Made by a program: the position numbers and the translations under genes. A stretch of 9,893 bases of DNA from a bacterium (GTDB taxonomy: Bacteria > Zixibacteria > MSB-5A5 > GN15 > FEB-12), in assembly GCA_030629485.1 (NCBI GenBank), contig DAOVOW010000044.1, forward strand, positions 1 to 9,893, written 5' to 3'. The notes under the pieces are model-generated. The model was not told the origin of the DNA, did no database searches, and was given only the letters and a program-made list of their open reading frames with translations. Each line of letters starts with the position of its first letter. Within the stretch, counting starts at the first letter, position 1. This document shows, one piece after another, positions 1 to 6,454 of this stretch.

Positions 1-33
1 GAGACTGCTTCTCAAGACGGAGGTCCCCGGTGA
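1..33 (+). CDS. 3' end of an upstream gene, possibly flhF (partial)
   Basis: Reading from base 1 gives ten codons ending in TGA at 31-33 (ETASQDGGPR). The stop overlaps the GTG start of the next gene as GTGA, the same coupling seen at several other junctions here. In flagellar clusters the gene directly before flhG is usually flhF, the SRP-type GTPase that places the flagellum, so flhF is the positional guess. Ten residues cannot confirm it. A second frame (from base 2, stopping at 35-37) is also open and cannot be excluded. Confidence 0.45.
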   Translation, partial: ETASQDGGPR

Positions 34-902
34 CTAAGCGGCGCCTTCAGTCTACACGAACTGCCCTCGGTCAGGATCAAACGGCTCCTCGGCTGGTGTC
101 GATCTTGTCCGGCAAAGGTGGCGTCGGCAAGTCGGTTCTGACCTACAATCTGGCCGACCGGTTGGCGTCAGCCGGGATTAGAGTGCTGATGGTCGACCTC
201 GATGTCGGTTGCGGCAACCTGCATATCCTGGCCAACACGGCAGGCCAATTCGGAGTGACTCACCTTGTTGCCGGAGAGTTGTCTTTGGCCGAAGCTGTCA
301 CGCCGGTGCGCGAAGGCCTCGATCTGCTGGCGGCCAACGGCTGCGGCTGGCCGAGGGACATGAGCGCATCAACCGGTGCCGCCAAACTCGCCCACAGCCT
401 CCGCTCACAGCAAATGGTCTACGATCTGATATTAGTCGACCATCCCTCAGGAAAGTCGGAGGCAACTATCGTACTGGCAGCCGCGTCGGATGTCAACCTG
501 CTGTTGGTGGTACCGGAGTTAACTTCGATTGCCGACGCCTGCGGGCTCTACAAACAATTGCTGAAAACCGACCGCTTACTCGACTGCCGTCTGTTGGTCA
601 ACCGGGCCGAGACCGACGGTGAGGCCGAGTATATTCACCAGAAATTCGGTGCCCTGACCGAGCGATTCTACGGTCGTCCGCCAGGCTACCTGGGCCGACT
701 GCTTGAGGATAGAGCGTTCCGTCAGGCCGTGGCCGCGCAAGCGCCGCTGGCGGCTGTGGACAACGACACACCCAGCATTGCGGATCTCGACGCCATGGCA
801 GCGCAACTGGTTCCGGGAAACATCCGAGTCAGAACGGGCAGACGCAGCCACGATGAAAAAGCAATAAATAATGTTCCGGCTGAGGCCGATATAAGGGAAT
901 AG
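30..902 (+). CDS. flhG: FlhG/MinD-family ATPase controlling flagellar number
   Basis: This is a P-loop ATPase of the MinD/ParA group (290 aa, usual FlhG size). The deviant Walker A motif KGGVGKS is at residues 29-35, with the signature lysine (K29) two residues ahead of the glycines. A switch I-like DLDVGCGNL is at 56-64, a DxPxG switch II (DHPSG) at 137-141, and the nucleotide-base contact LVNRA at 188-192. In other bacteria FlhG partners FlhF and limits flagellar number or position. The assignment over MinD or ParA rests on the fliA gene immediately downstream. The DQ-rich activation helix typical of FlhG N-termini is only vaguely present (DQ at 16-17), and no amphipathic C-terminal membrane helix is obvious. 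The start is GTG at 30 with GGAGGT at 19-24, overlapping the upstream stop by 4 nt. Confidence 0.87.
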   Translation: MTKRRLQSTRTALGQDQTAPRLVSILSGKGGVGKSVLTYNLADRLASAGIRVLMVDLDVGCGNLHILANTAGQFGVTHLVAGELSLAEAVTPVREGLDLLAANGCGWPRDMSASTGAAKLAHSLRSQQMVYDLILVDHPSGKSEATIVLAAASDVNLLLVVPELTSIADACGLYKQLLKTDRLLDCRLLVNRAETDGEAEYIHQKFGALTERFYGRPPGYLGRLLEDRAFRQAVAAQAPLAAVDNDTPSIADLDAMAAQLVPGNIRVRTGRRSHDEKAINNVPAEADIRE

Positions 903-909
903 CATACAG

Positions 910-1785
910 ATGGTTAGCACAACTAAAGTCGCACCTGCCAAGCGTAGAAAGAACGCTGTCAAGAAGGCCGTTCAGAACGACCAGACTACGGTGACCCGGA
1001 TGCGTCGAGCGCGCAAATGGGATGTTTCCGACCGGGACTGGGCACGGTACCAGAAACACGGCAGTTCGGAGATTCGACAGAAACTGTTGAATAAGTATCT
1101 GCCGCTGGTACGCAACGTGGCCTCGCGGATGGCCATGGGATTTCCCCGCTCGGTCGAACTGTCGGATCTGATCAACACCGGAGTTATCGGGTTGATCGAG
1201 GCATTCGGCCATTTCGACCGTAGTCGCGGGGTGAAGTTTGAAACCTACGCCGTGCCGCGAATACGCGGCGCCATTCTGGACGAACTGCGGGCGCTGGACT
1301 GGGTGCCTCGCTCCACGCGAGCCAAATCGCGCGAGATCGACCGCGCCAATACGGTGCTGGAGAACAAACTTGGACGCCCGCCGGAAAAACCGGAGTTGGC
1401 CAAACTGATGAAAATAACCGTCGAGGAGTTGCACATCGCCCTGGGCGACGTCACCGGCACCAGCATTTTGTCGCTGGATGAAGTGATCTACCGCGAGGAC
1501 GACAACCGCCAAGTGCCGAGGATCGAAACGGTCGTCGACCGGTCGGACCACTCTGTTCTCGGCGAGATTGAAAAAGGTGAACTGCGATCGTTCCTGGTGG
1601 TGGCAATCGACCAACTGACAGCCCAGGAGAAACTGGTGATAGCTCTGTACTATTACGAAGAGCTAACCCTCAAGGAGATCGGCGAAGTGATGTCGATTTC
1701 GGAATCTCGGGTGTCGCAGATTCACACCCGCGCCGTGGCCAAGCTGCGCGGCATGGTTAAGGAGAAGTTTGCCCTGACCGCTTAG
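910..1785 (+). CDS. fliA: RNA polymerase sigma factor for flagellar operons (sigma-28/FliA)
   Basis: This is a sigma-70 family factor of the FliA/WhiG/SigD class, which directs transcription of late flagellar and chemotaxis genes. Region 2 runs from about residue 60 (NKYLPLVRNVASRMA) through FDRSRGVKFETYAVPRIRG (102-120) and DELRALDWVPRS (124-135), the hallmark of this class. Region 3 follows (GRPPEKPELAKLM, 155-167). Region 4 has the QEKLVIALYYYEELTLKEIG segment and a recognition helix around SESRVSQIHTRAVAKLR (264-280). At 291 aa it is longer than the usual 240-260 aa because of a lysine/arginine-rich N-terminus of about 40 residues. It starts at ATG 910, 7 nt after flhG, with AAGGGA at 893-898. 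An internal ATG at 1000 (Met31) would remove most of the extension but has no convincing ribosome site. Confidence 0.95.
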   Translation: MVSTTKVAPAKRRKNAVKKAVQNDQTTVTRMRRARKWDVSDRDWARYQKHGSSEIRQKLLNKYLPLVRNVASRMAMGFPRSVELSDLINTGVIGLIEAFGHFDRSRGVKFETYAVPRIRGAILDELRALDWVPRSTRAKSREIDRANTVLENKLGRPPEKPELAKLMKITVEELHIALGDVTGTSILSLDEVIYREDDNRQVPRIETVVDRSDHSVLGEIEKGELRSFLVVAIDQLTAQEKLVIALYYYEELTLKEIGEVMSISESRVSQIHTRAVAKLRGMVKEKFALTA

Positions 1786-1816
1786 TGGTCGGCAGACCCG
1801 TCCGGGAGAGTTAAGG

Positions 1817-2134
1817 ATGAATCAGGATATCGAAAGAATGGATCACCTGATGGGGACCACGCCCGAGGAAAGGATCAACGCGATCGAACGGTCGAAAGAA
1901 GAGAATGGTCGTCGTCGCGGGTCACGGGCGCTGAAAGAGAAGGCCGAAGAGGAACAAAAGAAGGCCAGGAAGAAAAGGATGGCCGACTCTCTGACGCTCT
2001 GCGATGAGGAGTCATCGGGGCCGGACAGCGAGGAGCCTTCACAGGACGAAACTATCGACGAAACCGATTCGCCTGATGATCAAGAGGACTTAAACAACAG
2101 CGCGCCGGAGGGTCACGTCGACCTGAAAGCGTGA
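1817..2134 (+). CDS. Small highly charged hypothetical protein
   Basis: I do not recognise this 105-aa protein. Residues 15-55 are rich in K, R and E and look like a charged helix or short coiled coil (for example LKEKAEEEQKKARKKR at 39-54). Residues 63-92 are strongly acidic and probably disordered (D, E, S, P). There is no membrane segment, signal peptide or enzyme motif, and a single cysteine (C62). GGGAG at 1804-1808 sits 8 nt before the ATG, a good ribosome site, so the gene is probably real. It lies 31 nt after fliA and its stop overlaps a possible GTG start of the next gene. The position between fliA and a SwrB-like membrane protein suggests a flagellar or motility accessory role, but function is unknown. 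Confidence 0.7.
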   Translation: MNQDIERMDHLMGTTPEERINAIERSKEENGRRRGSRALKEKAEEEQKKARKKRMADSLTLCDEESSGPDSEEPSQDETIDETDSPDDQEDLNNSAPEGHVDLKA

Positions 2135-2141
2135 ATAAAAC

Positions 2142-2147
2142 AGCAGG
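2142..2147 (+). promoter_or_regulatory. Ribosome binding site selecting ATG 2155
   Basis: AGCAGG lies 7 nt upstream of ATG 2155 and matches the Shine-Dalgarno consensus at five of six positions. The alternative in-frame GTG at 2131 overlaps the previous stop (GTGA) but has no such site at proper spacing. This favours 2155 as the start of the membrane protein. Confidence 0.5.
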
Positions 2148-2154
2148 GATGAAA

Positions 2155-2565
2155 ATGGACATTTCATCAGATTTCTTTGTGGACATGTTTCTTAATCTGG
2201 CCGGCTATCTGGCGGCCGGAGCCCTGGGTGTGGTCGTTTACCCGACACTGGCCCGATGGCTGAAGCGCCATTTTGCGGTGATAGCGCCGCTGCCAGTCAA
2301 GTCGGCCCAGGCCGAAACCAAAGAAACCGTCTCTTCGGCGGCCCAGTTCTTGCGTTTGGGATCACCCTCAACCGAAACACGATCAGCGCCCGGTGCTGTT
2401 GCGGCCGAGGCGCCAAGGACGACTGCAGCCGACCGTCGTGATCGTGTGGATATCATTCGCGTCGCTCGAGAGATGCTGAAGGCCGGCGCCGACAACAAAC
2501 GTATCCAGCAGGTGCTGCCGGTATCTGAGGCGGAACTGGCACTCTTGAATTTTCAGAACAATTAG
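2155..2565 (+). CDS. Single-pass membrane protein, SwrB/DUF2802/DUF6115-like
   Basis: Using ATG 2155 the protein is 136 aa. A hydrophobic segment at about 11-30 (FLNLAGYLAAGALGVVVYP) is followed by basic residues (RWLKRHF), so the rest is predicted to be cytoplasmic. A Pro/Ala/Ser/Thr-rich linker covers about 45-92. The C-terminus (96-132) contains REMLKAGADNKRIQQVLPVS and EAELALLNF. This has the pattern of a short helix-turn-helix (long helix, Gly turn, Ile-x-x-x-Leu, then Ser-x-x-Glu-Leu) seen at the end of DUF2802/DUF6115 proteins and of B. subtilis SwrB. SwrB is encoded just after sigD and helps activate flagellar type III export. Position after fliA plus architecture support an analogous role. 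Homology is inferred from memory, not searched. An upstream GTG at 2131 would add 8 residues. Confidence 0.6.
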   Translation: MDISSDFFVDMFLNLAGYLAAGALGVVVYPTLARWLKRHFAVIAPLPVKSAQAETKETVSSAAQFLRLGSPSTETRSAPGAVAAEAPRTTAADRRDRVDIIRVAREMLKAGADNKRIQQVLPVSEAELALLNFQNN

Positions 2566-2584
2566 GAACCTGTGGAGATAAACA

Positions 2585-3757
2585 ATGACCAACGACAGTC
2601 CCTTTTACCTGACCCGGCTCGAATGCCCGATCTGCAAAACGCTAAACGAGTTCGAGACGGTTCGAGTCGGAGCCTACGTTGAGAAAGGTCGCGATACCGA
2701 TTTCTGTCCGCTCAAGGTGGAGTGGCGGTACCCGAAGTACCAGTCATGCAATCCGCTGGCCTACTTCACGGCCACTTGCAGTAACTGCTACTACACGCGC
2801 GAATTCAACAACAGCTACAAGGAATGGAAGGACGACGGCAATTTTCGGGCTTACCGGCTGAAGACCGTCAAGGAGAAGCATCTCGATCAACTGGCCACCG
2901 CTGACTCCATCATCAAGAAAATGGGTCAGGGTATTGACCTGGCCGACTATCCAAGTGAGTCTGCTATCCTGAAACTGCATCTGGCCGCTCTTGACGAATT
3001 GTTTGCCGAACGTCCCAACCAGGTTGATCTCGGTCGCTTCTACCTGCGCATCGGCTGGGTTTACCGCAGCATGGCCATCGGCGGCGACCCGGACGGTCAT
3101 TTTATCAGGAAGAGCCTGCTGGCGGTGGACAGTCGGTATGGGTCTATGGAAGTAACTCTGAGCCAACTGCGCGAAGAGGCGGAAGTGTACGCTCGTCACT
3201 TGGCCGCTCATTTTGAGACCGACCAAGTTTCGGCTCAAGCCAAATCACAGATGTTACCCTTCCGCGACAAATTCGACGCGGAACTGGCTCGGCTGCAGGT
3301 GACTTTCAACCAGACAGAATCGCAATTGGCAGTCCTGAGGGAACAGATGGTCGAATACAAATCGGCGGCCATCGGCGAGGGCGGAGCGGCCTTCGGGCAA
3401 TTCCCGGCATTCACCGACTTCTTGCAGGATATCAAAAGAAGCTGGAACGGAATCGTGCTTGATGAGACCGAAGCCCTGAGAGCCGCCGTCAGGTATTACA
3501 AAGAGGCCTTTGCTGAAGGACGCAGTATCGCCGCCGGTAACCAGCAGATTCAGGCCTCGTATCTGATCGCCGAACTCTCACGTCGCATCGGCGATTACGA
3601 AGAGGCCAAGCAGTACTTTAACACGACTATCAAGTACGGTCAGGAGTTCATTTATCAGAACCGCCGCGACCAGTCACGCACCGCTCTGGCCCGCAAGATT
3701 CTCGAGTTGGCCATTGAGCAGGGTCGTGAGAACATGGAAGCTCTGAAAAATGCATGA
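2585..3757 (+). CDS. DUF2225 family protein with CxxC zinc-binding-like N-terminus and TPR-like C-terminus
   Basis: The 390-aa protein opens with CPIC (14-17), followed by VRVGAYVEKGRDTDFCP (26-42), NPLAYFTATCSNC (56-68) and an aromatic/basic stretch. This is the layout of DUF2225: a CPxC near the N-terminus, a D-T-D-F-C core, then NPLxY and a second CxxC. C14/C17 and C65/C68 could hold a metal; C41 and C55 are extra candidates. Residues 125-210 and 295-380 are helical and TPR-like; the last part (AVRYYKEAFAEG, then AELSRRIGDYEEAKQYFNTTIK) is the clearest repeat pair. A probable coiled coil lies at about 228-262. No signal peptide is present, so it should be cytoplasmic. DUF2225 has no established biochemical function that I know of. 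GGAG at 2574-2577 is 7 nt before the ATG, and the stop overlaps the first PilZ gene (ATGA). Confidence 0.8.
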   Translation: MTNDSPFYLTRLECPICKTLNEFETVRVGAYVEKGRDTDFCPLKVEWRYPKYQSCNPLAYFTATCSNCYYTREFNNSYKEWKDDGNFRAYRLKTVKEKHLDQLATADSIIKKMGQGIDLADYPSESAILKLHLAALDELFAERPNQVDLGRFYLRIGWVYRSMAIGGDPDGHFIRKSLLAVDSRYGSMEVTLSQLREEAEVYARHLAAHFETDQVSAQAKSQMLPFRDKFDAELARLQVTFNQTESQLAVLREQMVEYKSAAIGEGGAAFGQFPAFTDFLQDIKRSWNGIVLDETEALRAAVRYYKEAFAEGRSIAAGNQQIQASYLIAELSRRIGDYEEAKQYFNTTIKYGQEFIYQNRRDQSRTALARKILELAIEQGRENMEALKNA

Positions 3758-4530
3758 TCCGACAACGAGGTAGCCCCAGCGTGGAACTTACTCTGCCGCA
3801 TCTGTCAAAGCCTCTGAAACTGTGGGAAAAACTGGAACTCATCACCGGTGAGGGTAACGAAGCCGGTGTCTACACGGCGCGGATCGAGGATTTCCTCGGT
3901 GAAGGCATCGTCATCAGCAGCCCGGAATACATCAAGGGTCGTACTTTGTTGCGGGAAAACAGCGATGTCACGATACTGTTCACCAAGGAAGACGCCGCCT
4001 ATCAGTGTTACTCCCGCATCAGGAAGCATCCGATATCCGGTAAGAACTTCTATCTCCTGACACCACCTCGGAATGTCAAACGTGTCCAGCGGCGGCAGTT
4101 TGTGCGTATCGAGATGCACGAACAGCTTCGGTACGCGCGTATCAGCCCGGTGATGGAGTGGGAGAATTACGCCGAGCGGCTGGAATGGACCGATTCCACC
4201 ACTATCAACATGAGCGGCGGTGGCGTGCTCCTCAAACTCGACAGCGAACTCGAACTACTTGACCGTGTGTTCGTTCAGATCAGGCTATTCCCGGGCCAGG
4301 GGCTACCCGAGACTATCGCCGGGATCGTCAGGCGAGTGCTCACCATCGAAAAACAGATGATGGCAGGAATCGAGTTCATCGTGGCCGAACATCTCGGCGA
4401 GTTTTTCAAATCAGCAGATATCAAACGTATGCCCGCTTCGGTCACTCGCTTTGATTATCGGGCGCAGAACCATCTGGCATCATACATCTTTCAGCAGGAA
4501 ATCGAACTAAGAAAGAAGGGACTTCTGTGA
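3754..4530 (+). CDS. PilZ domain protein 1, YcgR-like (c-di-GMP effector)
   Basis: This is a 258-aa YcgR-type protein. The N-terminal half (about 20-108) is a beta-rich domain like YcgR_2/PilZN (LKLWEKLELI, then GIVISSPEYIKGRTLL). The PilZ domain (about 112-215) starts with the c-di-GMP-binding arginine motif RRQFVR at 113-118 and has the second motif NMSGGG at 152-157. Both halves of RxxxR...(D/N)xSxxG are intact, so ligand binding is likely. Known YcgR proteins act as a brake on the flagellar motor or bind stator or switch proteins; that role here is inferred from the flagellar context. The tail from about 225 (TRFDYRAQ onward) is helical. ATG 3754 overlaps the DUF2225 stop; an in-frame GTG at 3781 preceded by GAGG is an alternative start that would remove nine residues. 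Confidence 0.88.
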   Translation: MIRQRGSPSVELTLPHLSKPLKLWEKLELITGEGNEAGVYTARIEDFLGEGIVISSPEYIKGRTLLRENSDVTILFTKEDAAYQCYSRIRKHPISGKNFYLLTPPRNVKRVQRRQFVRIEMHEQLRYARISPVMEWENYAERLEWTDSTTINMSGGGVLLKLDSELELLDRVFVQIRLFPGQGLPETIAGIVRRVLTIEKQMMAGIEFIVAEHLGEFFKSADIKRMPASVTRFDYRAQNHLASYIFQQEIELRKKGLL

Positions 4531-5318
4531 GTACGACCCAGGCGGCGGGCGCACCTAAGGATCGGGCCGGCGAGTTTGATCGCTCGGTACTTGATCTCGG
4601 TCAGTTGGTGGGGCACAGCGTGTCCATATACTCCGACCAGTATCCCGGTCGACCGCTGACGGCGCGCGTTGTGCAGACCGATGGGGAGTACCTGGCTCTT
4701 GAGCGGGCCGGCAGCAACACGCTACTTGACAACCTGGTCAGCAACCAGGATGTAACGGTCCGGTTCGAATACAAACAGGAACAAGTCTGCATTGCCGCTG
4801 TGCTCAAGCGGAGGAACGGCGGCAAGATTACCGTGGTCATGGGTCGTACCGTGAAGCCGCTGAAGCGGCGTCGTTTCGTTCGCGTTCCTTCGCGTCAGAC
4901 AATAAACCTGGCCGTTCTGCCGGCCGGTCGCTTCCAGCGCAAGAAGCTGCCGCACCTGCGATGGATCCAAACCGAGTTGGTCGATTTCTCCGGCGGCGGC
5001 GCCCTGTTCGACATTAACAATTTCCTGCAAAACAGCACTTATTTATTTACCAATATCGAACTGGAGTTACACTCCTTTCCGCCATTAGTGATCGGAGCCG
5101 TTCGTCATTGTACGCAGCGGGAAGCCGGTCACTTTCACGTGGGCCTGGAGTTCATTGTCAACGAGCAGCGAAGTAAACACTTCCCTCAACCGGTACTTCA
5201 GGATCTTCCCCCGTCGGCCTTCGACTACAGTTATCTCAAACGCAAGATCGTCGACGGTCACATATCAGCATGGACGCAACAAAACAATCATAACAGGGAT
5301 GAGAGGTATTTCAGATGA
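4527..5318 (+). CDS. PilZ domain protein 2, YcgR-like (c-di-GMP effector)
   Basis: This 263-aa protein has the same two-domain plan as its upstream neighbour: a YcgR-type N-terminal beta domain (about 22-108, with GHSVSIYSDQYPGRPLTARV) and a PilZ domain. The PilZ domain has RRRFVR at 114-119 and DFSGGG at 153-158, so the ligand motifs are complete. The HVGLEFIVNEQ segment and the FDY tail parallel GIEFIVAEH and FDY in protein 1, which suggests an old tandem duplication followed by strong divergence. It is soluble, with no signal peptide. The GTG start at 4527 overlaps the previous stop by 4 nt and is preceded by AAGGGA at 4516-4521. Its last codons overlap the ATG of the third PilZ gene, so all three are probably translated in a coupled manner. 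Confidence 0.87.
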   Translation: MSTTQAAGAPKDRAGEFDRSVLDLGQLVGHSVSIYSDQYPGRPLTARVVQTDGEYLALERAGSNTLLDNLVSNQDVTVRFEYKQEQVCIAAVLKRRNGGKITVVMGRTVKPLKRRRFVRVPSRQTINLAVLPAGRFQRKKLPHLRWIQTELVDFSGGGALFDINNFLQNSTYLFTNIELELHSFPPLVIGAVRHCTQREAGHFHVGLEFIVNEQRSKHFPQPVLQDLPPSAFDYSYLKRKIVDGHISAWTQQNNHNRDERYFR

Positions 5319-5830
5319 ATCACCAATCGCGAACGAGGTTTATATCGGATGTCGATATCGATCAGGGCAACGTCCGAGCGCTCAAACCACTCAAGATAAG
5401 CAGTGAGAACCAACGCCGGTTTGTCCGTCTCACCATCTCCTCACCGATCCACTTCCGCAAGGTCAAGGATATTTTCGGCAACTTCTCTCCTGAGGGCGAT
5501 GCCTATCCCATCGACGGCACCATTCTCAATATCTCCGCAGGCGGCATATTGGCCGAGTTGGATCAGCCCCTCAACGAGGGGGATATCGTGGCTATGCGTA
5601 TCATCATGGAGAAGGTTGAGCCGTTGGATGGTGTACTCGGTCTGGTCAAACGGTGCGACCAGGATGAAGACTTTCATCTTGTCGGGATTCAGTTTGTAAA
5701 ACGCGATGATCTGGCCGACAAACTTTCTCAAGCCGAAATGGAGTTGTTGTCAAAGGAACTCAACCACTTCAACAAGACAGTACAGCAACTCCTGAGTCGC
5801 TACCTTCGTCAGAAGCAACCCCAAGAGTAA
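5315..5830 (+). CDS. PilZ domain protein 3 (single domain, c-di-GMP effector)
   Basis: This is a shorter PilZ protein (171 aa) without the YcgR N-terminal domain. The arginine motif is QRRFVR at 33-38 and the second motif NISAGG at 72-77, both intact. The remaining beta strands (DIVAMRIIM, DGVLGLVKRC, HLVGIQFV) complete the domain to about residue 128. The last 40 residues (DLADKLSQAEMELLSKELNHF onward) form a predicted amphipathic helix or coiled coil, possibly for oligomerisation or partner binding. GAGAGG at 5301-5306 is 8 nt before the ATG, which overlaps the stop of PilZ 2. A YcgR-like role cannot be assumed because the N-terminal domain is absent; an adaptor role is possible. Confidence 0.87.
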   Translation: MNHQSRTRFISDVDIDQGNVRALKPLKISSENQRRFVRLTISSPIHFRKVKDIFGNFSPEGDAYPIDGTILNISAGGILAELDQPLNEGDIVAMRIIMEKVEPLDGVLGLVKRCDQDEDFHLVGIQFVKRDDLADKLSQAEMELLSKELNHFNKTVQQLLSRYLRQKQPQE

Positions 5831-5842
5831 TCCGGGCGACCT

Positions 5843-6454
5843 ATGAAGCTTGCGACCACCATACTCCTGATATCCTCGGCCTTCCTGCTGACTCGAAGCG
5901 CTGCGGCCGGTCCGACAATCGTGCTTAAGGTCATTCCACCTGAGGCGGCCTGGTCGACGGTTGGTATTGACGAAAAGCTTACTATCCGCATGAGCCGCGA
6001 CTCAGGCCTGCAAGTGATCAGGGTCGATGAAGCCGATGACGCGCTGCCGAAGTTTCCGGCTGATTGCTACAATCTGGACAGCCTGGTCAACTGGGGTCTC
6101 GAAGTCGGCGGACAGTACCTGATGTTAGTCGACGTTCACCACGAACGGTTGGAACGACGCAAGACATGGCAGGTGCCCTTGTTTTTCCATAAGTACGTTA
6201 CGATGGGGGTCATCGCGGGCGAGTTTCGTCTGATTGACCTAACCCGAGGAAAGTTGCTGGTGGCTTGGCCGTTTCGACGCGAGCAGGAAGCCCGAAGGAT
6301 CTTCCAGGCATCGCCCGACGACGACATCAATGACCCCGATCTGCACATGACAGCGCCGGGCAAACAGGTCTTCTTTGACCAATTGGAAAACAGTCTATGC
6401 GACCAGTTGCTTGAGTCCATCGGTTTTATTGAGCGAGGTGATGACGGTGAATGA
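5843..6454 (+). CDS. Secreted hypothetical protein, possible CsgG/FlgO/FlgT-like fold
   Basis: A clear Sec signal peptide is present: MK, a hydrophobic run at 3-16, and SAAA-G giving a likely cleavage after residue 22. There is no lipobox cysteine. The mature part (about 180 aa) runs as helix (IDEKLTIRMSRDSG), strand (LQVIRV), helix (LDSLVNWGLEVGG), strand (QYLMLVDVHHERL), strand (GEFRLIDLTRGKLLVAWPF). This resembles the N-lobe of CsgG/FlgO/FlgT-type periplasmic proteins, in which 'Gly-x-Tyr-Leu-hydrophobic' is followed by 'Leu-Asp-x-x-x-Gly-x-Leu'. That is pattern recognition, not a search result. Two cysteines (C75, C186) could pair in the periplasm. FlgO and FlgT are outer-membrane or basal-body flagellar accessories in Vibrio, which would fit the operon. 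The ribosome site is weak; coupling to PilZ 3, 12 nt upstream, may supply translation. Confidence 0.75.
   Translation: MKLATTILLISSAFLLTRSAAAGPTIVLKVIPPEAAWSTVGIDEKLTIRMSRDSGLQVIRVDEADDALPKFPADCYNLDSLVNWGLEVGGQYLMLVDVHHERLERRKTWQVPLFFHKYVTMGVIAGEFRLIDLTRGKLLVAWPFRREQEARRIFQASPDDDINDPDLHMTAPGKQVFFDQLENSLCDQLLESIGFIERGDDGE
6435..6440 (+). promoter_or_regulatory. Ribosome binding site favouring GTG 6447
   Basis: GAGGTG lies inside the end of the secreted-protein gene. It directly abuts ATG 6441, leaving no spacer, but lies 6 nt from GTG 6447. This favours the GTG as the start of the GAF-HisKA gene. ATG 6375 lies far upstream in another gene's coding sequence and encodes a stretch with no domain, so it is unlikely. 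Confidence 0.5.

Noticed and set aside
209..622. Plus-strand open frame inside flhG
   Set aside because: It is out of frame within a well-supported ATPase gene; the translation is rich in Arg/Pro/Gly and resembles nothing.
829..1614. Long minus-strand open frame (261 codons)
   Set aside because: It lies opposite the sigma-factor gene, has no recognisable domain, and its existence follows from the GC-rich codon bias of fliA.
1786..1816. Possible terminator or promoter between fliA and the next gene
   Set aside because: The 31-nt gap has no inverted repeat followed by a T run and no recognisable -35/-10 pair; it holds mainly the ribosome site of the next gene.
2744..3238. Minus-strand open frame of 164 codons
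   Set aside because: It lies fully antisense to the DUF2225 gene, with low-complexity translation and no ribosome site or domain.
6375..6446. Upstream ATG extension of the GAF-HisKA gene
   Set aside because: It would overlap the secreted-protein gene by 80 nt, has no suitable ribosome site and adds no conserved sequence; GAGGTG at 6435-6440 points to GTG 6447.
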